From Pectobacterium versatile (GTDB taxonomy: Bacteria > Pseudomonadota > Gammaproteobacteria > Enterobacterales > Enterobacteriaceae), in NCBI RefSeq assembly GCF_020166435.1, contig NZ_JAINZP010000005.1, positions 1-64,000 of the forward strand: DNA of 64,000 bases, read 5' to 3'. Under the pieces are notes generated by a model. It was not told the origin of the DNA. It saw only the letters and a list, made by a program, of their open reading frames with translations, and did no database searches. Every line of letters begins with the position of its first letter. The first letter of the stretch is position 1. The translations under genes were made by a program, and so were the position numbers. Positions 1 to 15,865 of this stretch are shown piece by piece.

Positions 1-502
1 GAGCGAAACGGGCAACCTGCTGCCAGTCTGTGTATTCAATCTCTTTAGTGCTATCCGTTTCGCCCCCAGTTATACGCATAATGAGTTGAATCATTATCCG
101 ATCAAACCAGTGGTAGCGTGGGTAACGTAGGGCACCAGCGAACACACAGCACAGATCTGGCTGCCAGGGGGAATTCAGCAGGAACTTACGCGTATAGGCA
201 TTGGTTTGTATTGTGCGCTTTTCTGGTTTACGTGCGGTAAGATTCACGGAGAAGAATGCGCTGGGTAGCTGCTGTAAAGAAGTCAGATGCTTATGGATAA
301 ATTGATTTACTGCTGGATGAAAGCGCCCGTACCGAATCGACGCCCCAATCAGGACCCGATCGTATTGGCTCAGATCGATATCATTCGCATTGAGTACGTT
401 AGCAACATCGCACTCCAGGGTTCCTTTCAGCGTATTCGCAATATAGGAGGCAATCGCTCTTGTTTGCCCATCCCGACTCGAAAACACGATCAAAGCTTTC
501 AT
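1..502 (-). CDS. hemG: Menaquinone-dependent protoporphyrinogen oxidase HemG (3' end outside the window)
   Basis: HemG oxidises protoporphyrinogen IX to protoporphyrin IX late in haem synthesis and passes electrons to the quinone pool at the inner membrane. The reading frame starts at the ATG complementary to 500-502 with [20 protein letters not shown], a flavodoxin-like N terminus with an FMN phosphate-binding loop, and stays open to the left edge. It has 167 codons here against 181 residues in E. coli, so roughly the last 14 residues are missing. Internal stretches such as [15 protein letters not shown] and AGALRYPRY match the E. coli protein. It lies 21 bases downstream of trkH on the same strand, the E. 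coli arrangement, so cotranscription is likely. Confidence 0.95.
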   Translation of the reverse strand, partial: MKALIVFSSRDGQTRAIASYIANTLKGTLECDVANVLNANDIDLSQYDRVLIGASIRYGRFHPAVNQFIHKHLTSLQQLPSAFFSVNLTARKPEKRTIQTNAYTRKFLLNSPWQPDLCCVFAGALRYPRYHWFDRIMIQLIMRITGGETDSTKEIEYTDWQQVARFA

Positions 503-523
503 TGTTCTTTATCCTTATGGGGA

Positions 524-1975
524 CTATTCCCGCCAGAAGGTTGGCGTAAACAGCACTAAAAGCGTGAAGACTTCCAAACGACCAAACAGCATTGTCAGTA
601 TCAGAATCCATTTCGCCGTATCATTCATCGACGTAAAATTCTCCGCGACAACACCCAAACCCGGCCCCAGATTATTCAATGTGGCGGCGACCGCCGCAAA
701 CGCAGAGAAATCATCAACGCCTGTCGCAATGACGGCTAGCATGCTGACAATAAAAACCAGCGCATACGCGGAAAAGAATCCCCATACGGCTTCCAGGATG
801 CGCTCCGGCAACGCGCGGTGCCCCAGCTTGATCGTGTAAACCGCATTCGGATGCACTAAACGCTTGAGCTCACGCGATCCTTGCAGGAAAAGCAGCAGGA
901 TACGAATCACTTTCAAGCCGCCCCCGGTTGAGCCCGCACAACCGCCAATAAATGCAGAGCACAGAAGCAAAACCGGCAGGAAAAGCGGCCACGATGCAAT
1001 GCTATCCGTGGTAAACCCTGCCGTTGTCGCCATAGAGACAACCTGGAAGAACGCCTGATTGATCGTCTGCATTCCGCTGTCATAAACGTGGTGGAACCAC
1101 AGGACAATCGTACACACAGCCACCAGCGACAGTTGAACAAAGATGAACATGCGGAATTCCGGGTCACGCCAGTATACCTTCAGGCTGCGGCCGCTCAGCA
1201 GGGCAAAGTGCAAACCAAAGTTACAGCCGGAAATCAGCAGGAATATCGCGATGATGGTGTTGATTGTTGGGCTGTTGAAGTAGCCGATACTGGCGTCGTG
1301 GGTAGAGAACCCTCCGACGGACACCGTAGAGAAGCTGTGACCAATCGCATCGAATACCGGCATACCAGCCAGCCAAAGCGCGACGGCACAGGCAATCGTC
1401 AGTAAGAGATAAATCAGCCACAGCGTTTTTGCCGTATCGGCAATACGCGGGCGCATTTTGTTTTCCTTCAGCGGCCCCGGCATCTCCGCGCGATAAAGCT
1501 GCATCCCACCGACACCAAGAATCGGCAGGATGGCAACGGCGAGTACGATGATCCCCATCCCACCAAACCATTGCAGCATTTGTCGATAAAACAAGATGGC
1601 TTTAGGCAGTGAATCCAGCCCGACCAACGTAGTCGCACCCGTCGTCGTTAACCCAGAGAACGATTCGAAAAAAGCATCCGTTACGCCCAGATTAGGATGT
1701 TCCGCAAATAGGAAAGGCAGCGCACCGACGCTTCCCAGCACCGTCCAGAAGAGGACAACGATCAGGAAACCTTCACGAGATTTCAGTTCATGCTTCTGTT
1801 TACGGTTTGGTAACCACAGCATGATGCCAATCGCCAGCGCGACAATAAATGTCTGCGTAAACGCCCGGCCTGCGCCATCGCGATAAATTAACGCCACCAG
1901 TCCAGGAATAACCATCGTCCCCGAAAACAGGATAACCAACTGGCCGACAATACGAGTTATGGCGCGCAAGTGCAT
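524..1975 (-). CDS. trkH: Trk potassium uptake system membrane subunit TrkH
   Basis: TrkH is the potassium-translocating inner-membrane subunit of the Trk system and works with the NAD-binding regulator TrkA. The product has 483 residues, the same as E. coli TrkH. It is hydrophobic throughout, and the four selectivity-filter loops are visible as GLTTTGATTL, VSVGGFSTH, MATTAGFTTD and AGSTGGGLK, each with its conserved glycine. The start is the ATG at 1973-1975, with AAGGA about 12 bases upstream. It lies between yigZ and hemG, the order found in E. coli. Nothing looks truncated or unusual. Confidence 0.97.
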   Translation of the reverse strand: MHLRAITRIVGQLVILFSGTMVIPGLVALIYRDGAGRAFTQTFIVALAIGIMLWLPNRKQKHELKSREGFLIVVLFWTVLGSVGALPFLFAEHPNLGVTDAFFESFSGLTTTGATTLVGLDSLPKAILFYRQMLQWFGGMGIIVLAVAILPILGVGGMQLYRAEMPGPLKENKMRPRIADTAKTLWLIYLLLTIACAVALWLAGMPVFDAIGHSFSTVSVGGFSTHDASIGYFNSPTINTIIAIFLLISGCNFGLHFALLSGRSLKVYWRDPEFRMFIFVQLSLVAVCTIVLWFHHVYDSGMQTINQAFFQVVSMATTAGFTTDSIASWPLFLPVLLLCSAFIGGCAGSTGGGLKVIRILLLFLQGSRELKRLVHPNAVYTIKLGHRALPERILEAVWGFFSAYALVFIVSMLAVIATGVDDFSAFAAVAATLNNLGPGLGVVAENFTSMNDTAKWILILTMLFGRLEVFTLLVLFTPTFWRE

Positions 1976-2018
1976 CGCAGGGAATTTCCTTAATGATTCA
2001 TAAAAAGCGCTGGGATTA

Positions 2019-2630
2019 TTATGGAATCGGCAATAAATGCAACGCGCCGCGGCTTAAATCACGTAATTTCATTGCCGCCTCCTCGGTTCCCCTAACGGGG
2101 ATAGAGAACCGCAATACAACTTCCACGCCATATTCACTATGCAGCACTTTCCCGCCAAGCTGGAAGATCAGTGATTCAACCTGAGGCAACAGCGCATAGT
2201 CACAATGTAAGCCATACTCTTTTTGCAATACTTTCTCTTGTAGCGATATCAGTTTCAGCGCTTGCTGAACACCACCGCCATAAGCCTTCACTAATCCGCC
2301 AGTGCCCAGCGGGATTCCGCCATAGTAACGTACCACCACAGCCGTAATCTCACCGATACCACTTCCCATCAGCTGCGACAGCATCGGCTTACCCGCCGTG
2401 CCGGAAGGCTCGCCATCGTCAGAAAAGCCAAGCTGCTGGGAATCATCAGGCGCGCCCGCAACAAACGCCCAGCAGTGGTGACCCGCCGAAGCATGCTCCT
2501 CCCTGACGTGCTGGATAAACGCTTTTGCCGCATCGATTCCCGGCGTTGCCGCCAGGATCGTCGTAAAGCGGCTTTTCTTGATTTCCTCGCTGAAGCTCAC
2601 TGGCGCAGCAGGAATGGGATACGCTTGCAT
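2019..2630 (-). CDS. yigZ: IMPACT-family protein YigZ
   Basis: YigZ belongs to the UPF0029/IMPACT family, related to the eukaryotic translation regulator IMPACT; its cellular role in bacteria is not settled. The 203-residue product has the N-terminal IMPACT domain, with FSEEIKKSRF, GHHCWAFV, FSDDGEPSGTAGKPML and VVVRYYGG as recognisable family blocks, followed by a smaller C-terminal ferredoxin-like domain. Its ATG overlaps the pepQ stop codon by one base (TGATG at 2628-2632), so translation of the two is probably coupled. The gene order pepQ-yigZ-trkH-hemG is conserved with E. coli. Confidence 0.93.
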   Translation of the reverse strand: MQAYPIPAAPVSFSEEIKKSRFTTILAATPGIDAAKAFIQHVREEHASAGHHCWAFVAGAPDDSQQLGFSDDGEPSGTAGKPMLSQLMGSGIGEITAVVVRYYGGIPLGTGGLVKAYGGGVQQALKLISLQEKVLQKEYGLHCDYALLPQVESLIFQLGGKVLHSEYGVEVVLRFSIPVRGTEEAAMKLRDLSRGALHLLPIP

Positions 2631-3961
2631 CAGGCCAGATTCAGGTCGCGCGTCATGTTCTCCACGCGCCCTTCATGAATGACAATATTATCCTCGATAC
2701 GGATACCGCCAAACGGTTTCAACGCATCGATTTTTTGCCAGTCAAAGTGCTGACTCAATTCTCCCTCACGCCACGGAGCAAGCAAGGATTCGATGAAATA
2801 GATGCCCGGTTCGATCGTCATGACCATGCCGGGTTCAAGCACGCGAGTACAACGCAGATAAGGATGCTGCGACGGTGCCGCCAGATGTGTTCCGCGATCG
2901 TCTTGCATAAATCCGGCGACATCATGCACCTGCAAGCCCAGCGGGTGACCAAGACCGTGCGGCAGGAAAGGCGATGTAAGCCCCTGCTCCACCATGGCCT
3001 CTTCACTGATATCCCGCACCAGTTGATGTGATTTAAGCAGCTTCGCAATCCGCTGATGCATCTGAATATGGTAATCGGTATAACGCACTCCCGCCTGAAC
3101 GGTATCAATCAATGAAAGCATTTCCTGATTGAGATCTTTAATCAGCGAGGCAAACGCGCCATCGCTCTGTGCGGAATAGGTACGCGTCAGATCGGCGGCA
3201 TAGCCGTTATATTCGGCACCCGCATCAATCAGGAAGCTGCGGACATCGGAAGGCACCTGATGATCGAGCTGGGTATAGTGCAACACCGCGGCGTGCTCAT
3301 TTAGCGCAATGATATTCCCGTAAGGAACATCGATATCCCGATGACCGGTGGCCGTCAGATACGCCAGATTAATATCAAATTCGCTCATCCCAGACAGGAA
3401 CGCTTCATGCGCCGCCCGGTGACCGATAACGGCAGTCTTCTGCGCTTCACGCATGCAGGCCAGCTCGTAATCCGTCTTATAAGCCCGATGGTAGTGCAGA
3501 TAATCCAGCACGCCCTGAGGATTAATATTGTCTGCACGAATCCCCAAATCCTGCGCACGCTGCGGGGCGTAGCCGATATAGGCAACACGCTCGCGCTGCG
3601 AAGGAATCAGTTGTCCAATATCATCAGCATCCCGTAGCACGGTAATATCGATGTCTTCAGTCCAAAAACTCTCGGGAACCGATGCAACGTTATGCCAGTA
3701 ATCCACCGGTGAGTAGAACCACAGCTTCGGCGGATTAACGCCGTCAACCCATAGCCAGCAGTTCGGCACCTGCGTGACAGGCACCCAAGCTTTAAATTGC
3801 GGGTTAACTTTAAAAAGATAGTCGTGATCGTCCAGAAAAACGGTCAACAGCTCACCAGAGTGAATCAGTAATGCGTCAAGCTGATGGCGCGCTAAAACCG
3901 CCTGAGCACGCGTTTGCAGCGTAGCCAGATGGTGATGATATAAAGAAGCCAGCTTTTCCAT
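2630..3961 (-). CDS. pepQ: Xaa-Pro dipeptidase PepQ (prolidase)
   Basis: PepQ is a cytoplasmic dimetal peptidase of family M24B that splits dipeptides with proline in the second position. The 443-residue product is the usual length. The metal ligands are visible in order: the aspartates of [15 protein letters not shown], the histidine of [10 protein letters not shown], the glutamate of MTIEPGIYF and that of RIEDNIVI. It heads a minus-strand run with yigZ, trkH and hemG and is divergent from fadB. The 185-base gap to fadB carries the FadR operator. In E. coli pepQ and fadB are also divergent. Confidence 0.97.
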   Translation of the reverse strand: MEKLASLYHHHLATLQTRAQAVLARHQLDALLIHSGELLTVFLDDHDYLFKVNPQFKAWVPVTQVPNCWLWVDGVNPPKLWFYSPVDYWHNVASVPESFWTEDIDITVLRDADDIGQLIPSQRERVAYIGYAPQRAQDLGIRADNINPQGVLDYLHYHRAYKTDYELACMREAQKTAVIGHRAAHEAFLSGMSEFDINLAYLTATGHRDIDVPYGNIIALNEHAAVLHYTQLDHQVPSDVRSFLIDAGAEYNGYAADLTRTYSAQSDGAFASLIKDLNQEMLSLIDTVQAGVRYTDYHIQMHQRIAKLLKSHQLVRDISEEAMVEQGLTSPFLPHGLGHPLGLQVHDVAGFMQDDRGTHLAAPSQHPYLRCTRVLEPGMVMTIEPGIYFIESLLAPWREGELSQHFDWQKIDALKPFGGIRIEDNIVIHEGRVENMTRDLNLA

Positions 3962-4103
3962 GAGTATCCTTGTACGTCACGACATGATCTCTCCATTTTA
4001 ACACAGGCATTCCTCAAGGGCAGCGTCCGGTGCTTTGTGATCGATTCGGCAAAAAATTAATCTCTCGTTTGCAAAACGTTAACATTAAAACCACAATTCG
4101 ATT

Positions 4104-4120
4104 ATCTGGTCATACCAGAT
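4104..4120 (+). promoter_or_regulatory. FadR operator upstream of fadBA
   Basis: The 17-base sequence ATCTGGTCATACCAGAT is a near-perfect inverted repeat. It matches the FadR consensus core TGGTC-N-GACC at almost every position and differs from the E. coli fadB operator only around the centre. It ends 26 bases before the fadB ATG. FadR represses fad genes until long-chain acyl-CoA releases it, so this site should make fadBA inducible by fatty acids. Confidence 0.85.
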
Positions 4121-4146
4121 CACTCACACAAACAGCGGAGATAAAC

Positions 4147-7511
<3,365 letters not shown>

Positions 7512-7547
7512 ACACAGGAAAGCTCTGTCAGAGAACAGCTAGAAACC

Positions 7548-7573
7548 AAAAATCCCACAGCCGTGGGATTTTT
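7548..7573. terminator. Bidirectional terminator between fadA and fre
   Basis: The inverted repeat AAATCCCAC-AGCC-GTGGGATTT is flanked by runs of A on the left and T on the right, so it can act as a rho-independent terminator for fadA on the plus strand and for fre on the minus strand. Confidence 0.8.
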
Positions 7574-7604
7574 ACTTGCTTATGTCTTACTGTTATCGAC
7601 TGCT

Positions 7605-8306
7605 TTAAATAAACGAAAATGCGTCGCTGAACATATGGGCGGCCAGCGCACCGCGCTCGTTACAAAAACGTTCACGGGCAATTTTCGCCATTTCAAAGCG
7701 ACCAGCAATATAGATATCCTGCTCTGCCAATGAGCCGTAATCCTGCAATACCGCGCTCAGAACGGTGCCCGTTCTGCCCTCCCATCCCTCTTCTGGCTGT
7801 TCGACGACTGGCACCACCCGCAGATTGGGGTGCTTAGCCGCAAAGCCTTCAAGCTCGGGTAAGTCATACAAATGCTGGGATTCACGTCCACCCCAGTAAA
7901 TAGCGATATCGCGCTCGGGTTGCTGCGATAGCGCGGTCAGCAGGATAGAACGCACATACGAAAATCCGGTTCCACCCGCAATCAACACCAGCGGACGCGT
8001 ACTCTCTTCTCGCAGCCAGGCTTCGCCATGCGGGATATCGACCGTCAGGGTTTTTTCCTTGTGAATGCGTTCCATCACAGCCATCGCGTAAAGATTCAGT
8101 TCGGACGCCCCAATGTGCAATTCAATAAAGTTTTTATCCATCGGGGTCGATGCCAGTGAAAAAGGTCGTTTATCTCGATCGCCCATCACTACCATCAAAT
8201 ACTGGCCAGCCCGAAAGGAAAACGGCGCTTCAGGTAACAAACGAACGCGATAAACCGTATCGGTTATAGCTTCGACCGAAGTCACTTTACAGCTCAATGT
8301 TGTCAT
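7605..8306 (-). CDS. fre: NAD(P)H-flavin reductase Fre
   Basis: Fre reduces free riboflavin, FMN or FAD with NAD(P)H. In E. coli the reduced flavin serves, for example, ferric iron reduction and activation of ribonucleotide reductase. The product has 233 residues, equal to E. coli Fre. It shows the ferredoxin-reductase fold: the flavin-binding motif RPFSLAS around residue 50 and the pyridine-nucleotide loop [10 protein letters not shown] around residue 110. It lies 52 bases downstream of ubiD on the same strand, as in E. coli. UbiD needs prenylated FMN, so the linkage of a flavin reductase to ubiD may be functional, but this is inference. Confidence 0.95.
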   Translation of the reverse strand: MTTLSCKVTSVEAITDTVYRVRLLPEAPFSFRAGQYLMVVMGDRDKRPFSLASTPMDKNFIELHIGASELNLYAMAVMERIHKEKTLTVDIPHGEAWLREESTRPLVLIAGGTGFSYVRSILLTALSQQPERDIAIYWGGRESQHLYDLPELEGFAAKHPNLRVVPVVEQPEEGWEGRTGTVLSAVLQDYGSLAEQDIYIAGRFEMAKIARERFCNERGALAAHMFSDAFSFI

Positions 8307-8358
8307 GCATTCCCTCTATAGGGTCATAAAAGCAAAACTGAGAACAGGGCAGCAGCCG

Positions 8359-9855
8359 TTAACGCCGGGGCTCTCTGTCACTAAAAATGGCCAATTCGTC
8401 CCATATTTCATCAATGCGGGCACAAACCTGTGGGTCTTTCTTGATGGGGTGACCCCACTCACGCTGCGTCTCGCCAGGCCATTTATTGGTGGCGTCCAGA
8501 CCCATTTTGGAGCCAAGGCCAGAAACCGGCGAGGCAAAATCAAGGTAATCTATCGGCGTATTTTCCACCAATACCGTATCGCGTGCCGGATCCATACGCG
8601 TCGTGATCGCCCATATCACGTCTTTCCAGTCACGTGCGTTAACGTCATCATCGCAGACAATGACAAATTTCGTATACATGAACTGACGTAAAAAAGACCA
8701 GACGCCCATCATGACGCGTTTGGCATGACCCGCGTACTGTTTCTTCATGGTAACGACCGCAAGACGGTAAGAGCAACCCTCCGGCGGCAAATAAAAATCG
8801 ACAATCTCAGGAAACTGCTTTTGCAGGATCGGCACGAAAACTTCATTCAACGCCACCCCCAGCACCGCAGGCTCATCCGGCGGCCGTCCCGTGTAAGTCG
8901 AATGATAAATGGCATTCTGGCGTTGAGTAATATGTGTGACGGTAAAGACGGGGAAACTATCGACTTCATTGTAATAGCCAGTGTGGTCGCCGTAAGGCCC
9001 TTCAGCTGCCATTTCTCCGGGTTCAATATAGCCTTCCAGAACAATTTCCGCACTGGCGGGCACTTCCAAATCGTTCGACAAACACTTCACCACTTCAGTC
9101 TTATGCCCACGCAGCAAACCCGCAAAGGCGTACTCCGACAGCGTGTCAGGCACCGGCGTCACCGCACCGAGGATCGTCGCAGGGTCAGCCCCCAGCGCAA
9201 CAGCCACAGGAAAACGCTGCCCCGGATTTTCCTGACACCACTCCTGAAAATCCAGTGCACCGCCGCGATGAGATAGCCAGCGCATAATCAGCTTGTTTTT
9301 ACCCAGCACCTGCTGGCGATAAATGCCCAGATTCTGTCGTTCTTTATGCGGCCCGCGCGTCACAGTAAGCCCCCAGGTGATCAGCGGCGCAGCATCTTCC
9401 GGCCAGCACTGCATTACCGGAATCCGACGTAGATCAACATCATCACCTTGCCAAATCTGTTCCTGACACGGTGCAGAAGACAGGCGCTTCGTCGGCATAT
9501 TCAATACCTGACGGAACTTCGGCATTTTATCCACCAGATCGCGGAACCCTTTGGGTGGCTCCGGCTCTTTCAGAAACGCCAGCAGCTTACCCACCTCGCG
9601 CAGTGCGCTGACCTCTTCCTGTCCCATGCCCAACGCAACACGTTTTGGCGTGCCAAATAAATTGCACAACACTGGCATGTCATAGCCTTTGGGGTTCTCA
9701 AACAGGAGGGCAGGGCCTTCCGCACGCAGCGTTCGGTCAGCAATTTCCGTCATTTCAAGGTAGGGATCGATGGGCTGGGTAATGCGTTTTAACTCCCCTC
9801 TCTCTTCCAGCAGTGAGAGGAACTCGCGTAAGTCACGGTATTTCATGCTATTCAT
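8359..9855 (-). CDS. ubiD: 3-octaprenyl-4-hydroxybenzoate decarboxylase UbiD
   Basis: UbiD is the prenyl-FMN-dependent decarboxylase of ubiquinone synthesis, acting on 3-octaprenyl-4-hydroxybenzoate; it needs the cofactor made by UbiX. The ATG at 9853-9855 ([12 protein letters not shown]) gives 498 residues and lines up with the E. coli start (497 residues); an in-frame start 45 bases further upstream is less likely. Family blocks such as [40 protein letters not shown] and [12 protein letters not shown] are intact. The gene lies between rfaH (divergent) and fre, the E. coli order. Confidence 0.96.
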   Translation of the reverse strand: MNSMKYRDLREFLSLLEERGELKRITQPIDPYLEMTEIADRTLRAEGPALLFENPKGYDMPVLCNLFGTPKRVALGMGQEEVSALREVGKLLAFLKEPEPPKGFRDLVDKMPKFRQVLNMPTKRLSSAPCQEQIWQGDDVDLRRIPVMQCWPEDAAPLITWGLTVTRGPHKERQNLGIYRQQVLGKNKLIMRWLSHRGGALDFQEWCQENPGQRFPVAVALGADPATILGAVTPVPDTLSEYAFAGLLRGHKTEVVKCLSNDLEVPASAEIVLEGYIEPGEMAAEGPYGDHTGYYNEVDSFPVFTVTHITQRQNAIYHSTYTGRPPDEPAVLGVALNEVFVPILQKQFPEIVDFYLPPEGCSYRLAVVTMKKQYAGHAKRVMMGVWSFLRQFMYTKFVIVCDDDVNARDWKDVIWAITTRMDPARDTVLVENTPIDYLDFASPVSGLGSKMGLDATNKWPGETQREWGHPIKKDPQVCARIDEIWDELAIFSDREPRR

Positions 9856-10055
9856 CGGGGGCAGTCTATCGTTCTGGCTATTATAAAGTCTCTTCGCCAA
9901 CCTGTCGCTTCCCGCAACGCCTATTTATAGTAAGAATCTGCTCACTATCAAGAATCCGAACGCCAAAATGTGGTAACAAAAATATCTGCCGAAAATTTTT
10001 TATCCGTGCTCGCTTTTGTTATGCTTGCTCGTCGGAATCATAAGTCTGCGAAATT

Positions 10056-10544
10056 ATGGAAGCCTGGTACTTACTGTATTGTAAACGTGGTCAACTGCTG
10101 CGAGCGAAAGAGCATCTGGAACGTCAAGATGTCGCCTGCGTGAGCCCGATGATCACGCTGGATAAGATCGTTCGTGGTAAACGGACGGAAGTGTGTGAGC
10201 CGCTGTTCCCGAACTACCTGTTTGTGGAGTTCGATCCCGAACGCATCCACACCACCACCATCAGCGCAACGCGTGGGGTGAGTAACTTTGTGCGATTCGG
10301 TGCGCTGCCAGCGACCATTCCGCAGCAGGTTATCGATGAATTGTCACTTCGCCCGATTCAGGGAATCATTGACCCGCTGACGCCACAGCCTGGCGATAGC
10401 GTGGTTATTACCGACGGTATTTTCTCTGGTCTTCAGGCTATCTACACCGAACCTGATGGCGAAGCTCGCTCGATGCTACTGCTGAATATGCTGAACAAAC
10501 AGGTCAGGCAGAGCATTGATAACCGTGAGTTTCGTAAAGCCTAA
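10056..10544 (+). CDS. rfaH: Transcription antiterminator RfaH
   Basis: RfaH is a NusG paralogue that is recruited to RNA polymerase paused at ops elements. It suppresses termination in long operons for LPS core, capsule and similar surface structures, and couples them to translation. The product has 162 residues as in E. coli, with the NusG-like N-terminal domain ([11 protein letters not shown] at the start, FPNYLFVEF and [12 protein letters not shown]) and a short C-terminal KOW-type domain. A JUMPstart/ops site that should be its target lies in this same window at 60940-60978, ahead of waaQ. Confidence 0.96.
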   Translation: MEAWYLLYCKRGQLLRAKEHLERQDVACVSPMITLDKIVRGKRTEVCEPLFPNYLFVEFDPERIHTTTISATRGVSNFVRFGALPATIPQQVIDELSLRPIQGIIDPLTPQPGDSVVITDGIFSGLQAIYTEPDGEARSMLLLNMLNKQVRQSIDNREFRKA

Positions 10545-10630
10545 TCCTTTGAAAACATAGCCCTTTGAAAAATAGCCCGACGCTCCTTGCCCTACCCAGC
10601 GCGTTTATCCCGCGCCGGATGAGAACAGAC

Positions 10631-12453
<1,823 letters not shown>

Positions 12454-12477
12454 GACTCTCACTCTGGCGAATAAAAA

Positions 12478-12506
12478 ATAAGACCTCTCAAAGAGAGGTC
12501 ATTTTA
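12478..12506 (-). terminator. Terminator after tatABC
   Basis: On the minus strand the stem GACCTCTC-TTT-GAGAGGTC is followed by TTATTTTTTATT, a good rho-independent terminator. It sits between tatC and tatD, about 26 bases after the tatC stop codon. Confidence 0.75.
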
Positions 12507-12531
12507 CCGTCCTGCCGCAGGGAACCGTTCG

Positions 12532-13284
12532 TTACTGCGATGGCTCTTCCGTTTCAGCCCGTCGGCCTTTGCCAACATAAAACCGTGCGAAGAATACACC
12601 GATTTCAAACAGCAGATACATCGGAATCGCCAGTAGCGTCTGTGAGAAAACGTCCGGCGGCGTTAGCAACATACCGACAACGAATGCGCCTACCAAAATA
12701 TAAGGGCGCTTTCTTTTGAGCTCTTCCGGCGTCACCACGCCACTCCAGCAGAGCAGCACAATGGCAACGGGCACTTCAAACGATATCCCGAACGCCATGA
12801 ACAGCGCCATAACAAAATCGAGGTAGTTATTGATGTCCGTCGCAATCAGCACGCCAACAGGCGCGGTTTTCGCAAAAAAGCCAAACGCCAGCGGGAACAC
12901 AACGAAGTACGCGAACGCCATGCCCATATAAAACAGCAAACTGCTGGATACCAGCAACGGCATCATTAAACGACGCTCGTGTTTATACAGGGCTGGAGCT
13001 ATAAATGCCCAGACCTGATACAGCACCAGTGGCGCAGCGACAAACACTGAGACAATCATCGTCAGCTTTATCGGCGCAAAAAAAGGCGAGGCGACATCGG
13101 TCGCGATCATGCTGGCACCCGCAGGTAATTGCTCAATGAGCGGGGCAGAAACCAGTTGATAAATGTCGTTGGCAAAATACACCAGCGCAATAAATACCGC
13201 CAGCACACAGATAATGCTGTTCAGTAGCCGCTTGCGTAGCTCAATCAGGTGGCTAATTAGCGGTTGAGTCTCTTCATCGGCCAT
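12532..13284 (-). CDS. tatC: Sec-independent protein translocase subunit TatC
   Basis: TatC is the six-helix inner-membrane receptor that binds twin-arginine signal peptides together with TatB. The product has 250 residues. It starts with the conserved cytoplasmic ELRKRLL segment ([12 protein letters not shown]), has a periplasmic first loop, and keeps the family block SFEVPV before the late helices. It begins three bases after the tatB stop codon, so the tatABC genes are tightly packed and probably translated from one message. It ends with a short charged cytoplasmic tail. Confidence 0.96.
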   Translation of the reverse strand: MADEETQPLISHLIELRKRLLNSIICVLAVFIALVYFANDIYQLVSAPLIEQLPAGASMIATDVASPFFAPIKLTMIVSVFVAAPLVLYQVWAFIAPALYKHERRLMMPLLVSSSLLFYMGMAFAYFVVFPLAFGFFAKTAPVGVLIATDINNYLDFVMALFMAFGISFEVPVAIVLLCWSGVVTPEELKRKRPYILVGAFVVGMLLTPPDVFSQTLLAIPMYLLFEIGVFFARFYVGKGRRAETEEPSQ

Positions 13285-13287
13285 AAA

Positions 13288-13881
13288 CTAACGACTATCA
13301 CTCGGTTGGCGGGCAGAAACAGCAGAAGACTGGGACTGCTCAGGTTTGACATTATCGCTGCCGACAGCTTTATCACTCGTGGCGTTGCGATCATCATGGT
13401 GATGTTCAGCCACAGCAGCGCTTTCAGGTTTAGGCTGACTGACTGCCGGACGTGCTGCGGTTTCCGCTTCAATCACCCCATCGTAGGCTGCTTCAGGATC
13501 GTTCAGCGGGGTATTGTGCTGCGGTACCTCCGTTGAGCGATGTCCCTCTGACGTTTGGTAGTCATCTGCCTTTTGCAGCGACACTGTCTCGGTATAGCCG
13601 CGTTTCATCGCTTCCGCCGCTTCTTTGAGTTCATCCATTGAGGCTTTCAACTCAGGCGACAGATTCTGCAAACTGGCTTTTTCAACTTTCTTCAGGCTTT
13701 CCTGAAACTCCTGGAGTTTCAGCTCCTGCGACAGTTCATTCTGAACCGTAGACGCCAGTGAACGCAGCGTCCTGATCCAGCTTGCAACCGTTCTGACTGC
13801 CACAGGCAAACGCTCCGGCCCGAGGACAATCAGGCCGAGAACCATCACTAATAGCAGTTCACCAAAACCGATATCGAACAC
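13288..13881 (-). CDS. tatB: Sec-independent protein translocase subunit TatB
   Basis: TatB is a single-span membrane protein that pairs with TatC to recognise folded twin-arginine precursors. The product has 197 residues, longer than the 171 of E. coli. The N-terminal membrane helix ([20 protein letters not shown]) is followed by the GPERLP hinge and an amphipathic helix. The extra length lies in the poorly conserved hydrophilic tail after about residue 110, rich in Glu, Ala, Ser and His (for example EHHHDD). It lies between tatA and tatC with three-base gaps on each side. Confidence 0.95.
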   Translation of the reverse strand: MFDIGFGELLLVMVLGLIVLGPERLPVAVRTVASWIRTLRSLASTVQNELSQELKLQEFQESLKKVEKASLQNLSPELKASMDELKEAAEAMKRGYTETVSLQKADDYQTSEGHRSTEVPQHNTPLNDPEAAYDGVIEAETAARPAVSQPKPESAAVAEHHHDDRNATSDKAVGSDNVKPEQSQSSAVSARQPSDSR

Positions 13882-13884
13882 AGA

Positions 13885-14142
13885 TTACACCTGCTCTTTA
13901 TGCTGGCTCTTCGTTTCGCCCGGCTTGACGTCTGATTGGTTGTCAGCGATAGACTTGGTAGAGAAATCGGCATCTGGCTGCGTTTTGTCTGCGCTAGTGG
14001 ATGGTTGATCGTCACCCATCGCTTTCTTAAAGCCTTTGATGGATGCCCCCAGATCCGAACCCAGCGTTCTGAGTTTTTTGGTGCCAAATAACAGTACAAC
14101 AATTACGGCGATAATCACCAAATTCATTGGACTAATACTCAT
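13885..14142 (-). CDS. tatA: Sec-independent protein translocase subunit TatA
   Basis: TatA oligomerises to form the protein-conducting element of the Tat system. The product has 85 residues (89 in E. coli): an N-terminal membrane helix ([15 protein letters not shown]), then [20 protein letters not shown] as the hinge and amphipathic helix, then a short variable acidic tail. It is the first tat gene, about 80 bases downstream of ubiB on the same strand. AGGTAAATGTT precedes the ATG. Confidence 0.95.
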   Translation of the reverse strand: MSISPMNLVIIAVIVVLLFGTKKLRTLGSDLGASIKGFKKAMGDDQPSTSADKTQPDADFSTKSIADNQSDVKPGETKSQHKEQV

Positions 14143-14224
14143 AACATTTACCTCTTTTCAAAAAGGGGAACGACAGAATTCTCGTTATTATATCGGGTAA
14201 TTCTGACGTGCATCATGATCTGCT

Positions 14225-15865
14225 TCAACGAGTTCGACGCCAGCCGACAATCCAGACGACGATTCCTGCCGCCATCAACCCCGCGGGAACCATATCGGCT
14301 TCAACACGGCTGACCAGTAACAACGTACCACTGATTAGCAGCGTTGCGCCAATACCCAAAAGATATCGTGATTGCCCTTGGCGCGCCTGCTGCGTTCTCA
14401 GCTCATGAGTCAGCTTATCGACGCTTTGTTTTAACATCTTATTCTGACGCAATCCGTCATAAAACAGCTCAGGGATTTCCGGCAATTTCTCAGCCCAGAA
14501 CGGTGCCTTTTCTTTGAGTGCACGGAATACAGCAGGTAAACCGACCTGTTGCTTCAACCAGCTCTCCAGAAACGGCTTGGCGGTTTTCCACAGGTCGAGC
14601 TGCGGATAAAGCTGCCGACCCACGCCTTCAATATACAGCAGCGTTTTTTGCAGCAACACCAATTGAGGCTGTACTTCCATATTGAAGCGACGCGCCGTAT
14701 TAAACAAATTCAATAACACATGGCCGAACGAAATTTCCGCCAACGGCTTCTCGAAGATCGGCTCACAAACCGTACGAATAGCAAACTCAAAATCTGCAAC
14801 ATTGGTGTCTGGAGGCACCCAGCCCGAATCCACATGCAGTTCGGCAACTTTGCGATAATCACGGTTGAAGAAGGCGATGAAATTCTCAGCCAGATAGCGC
14901 TTATCTTCTTTATTCAACGAACCGACGATACCGCAATCAATACCGATGTATTGCGGGTCCTCCGGGTGCTCGTAGCTGATAAAGATATTGCCGGGATGCA
15001 TATCTGCATGGAAGAAGCTATCGCGGAACACCTGCGTGAAGAAAACCTGAACGCCGCGTTCTGCCAGTAACTTCATATCCGTGCCATTGGCTTTCAGCGT
15101 GTCGACATCAGAAACAGGAATACCGTAGATTCGCTCCATCACCAACATGCTTTCGCTGCAATAATCCGAATAAACTTCCGGCACATACAGCATCGGGCTG
15201 TTCTCAAAATTACGCCGCAGTTGAATAGCGTTTGCCGCTTCTCGCAGCAAGTTCAGCTCATCAAGCAGCGTTTTTTCATATTCCAGCACCACTTCGCGCG
15301 GACGCAGGCGGCGACCATCCGGCAACAGGTGAGGCAACCACCCCGCCAGACGTTTCATCAGGCGCATATCCGCCTTGATGACAGGCAAAATATCCGGGCG
15401 AATGACCTTGATAACGATCTCTTTTCCGTTACTTTTCAGGCAGGCGGTATGCACTTGCGCAATCGAGGCAGAGGCCAGCGGCTTAATATCAAAATCGTCA
15501 AACCACTCTTCAAGAGGGATTCCGCCCATCGACAGCTCAATCTGTTCGCGCGCCAGTTTGCCATCAAACGGCTCAACCTTATCCTGCAACATCGCCAGTT
15601 GATCGGCGATAGCCGGTGGGAACAGATCGCGGCGTGTAGACATCATTTGTCCGAACTTAATCCACACGGGCCCCAGTTCCTGAAGCGCCAAACGTAGACG
15701 TTCCCCTAGGGGCTTACTGCGGTGACAATGGGGTAACCAGAACAACAGACGACGACCCGCACGTAGCGGAAGCGTCAGTCGCATTTTAGGAATAAGCTCG
15801 TCCAGACCATAGCTCAACAGCACACGCACAATGCTGTAAAGGCGGCGTAATTCACTGGGCGTCAT
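14225..15865 (-). CDS. ubiB: Ubiquinone biosynthesis kinase-like protein UbiB
   Basis: UbiB is an atypical protein kinase-like ATPase (ADCK/COQ8 family) needed for ubiquinone synthesis, thought to help extract or present the hydrophobic intermediates. The product has 546 residues, as in E. coli. The family KxGQ motif is seen in [16 protein letters not shown], the alanine-rich nucleotide loop in ASIAQVH, and the catalytic segments around [11 protein letters not shown] and GIDCGIVG. Two hydrophobic helices end the protein and anchor it in the membrane. Its start overlaps the ubiJ stop codon by four bases, consistent with a ubiE-ubiJ-ubiB operon. Confidence 0.96.
   Translation of the reverse strand: MTPSELRRLYSIVRVLLSYGLDELIPKMRLTLPLRAGRRLLFWLPHCHRSKPLGERLRLALQELGPVWIKFGQMMSTRRDLFPPAIADQLAMLQDKVEPFDGKLAREQIELSMGGIPLEEWFDDFDIKPLASASIAQVHTACLKSNGKEIVIKVIRPDILPVIKADMRLMKRLAGWLPHLLPDGRRLRPREVVLEYEKTLLDELNLLREAANAIQLRRNFENSPMLYVPEVYSDYCSESMLVMERIYGIPVSDVDTLKANGTDMKLLAERGVQVFFTQVFRDSFFHADMHPGNIFISYEHPEDPQYIGIDCGIVGSLNKEDKRYLAENFIAFFNRDYRKVAELHVDSGWVPPDTNVADFEFAIRTVCEPIFEKPLAEISFGHVLLNLFNTARRFNMEVQPQLVLLQKTLLYIEGVGRQLYPQLDLWKTAKPFLESWLKQQVGLPAVFRALKEKAPFWAEKLPEIPELFYDGLRQNKMLKQSVDKLTHELRTQQARQGQSRYLLGIGATLLISGTLLLVSRVEADMVPAGLMAAGIVVWIVGWRRTR

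Noticed and set aside
4030-4146. Upstream start for fadB
   Set aside because: The extension reads through the FadR operator and has no counterpart in FadB proteins.
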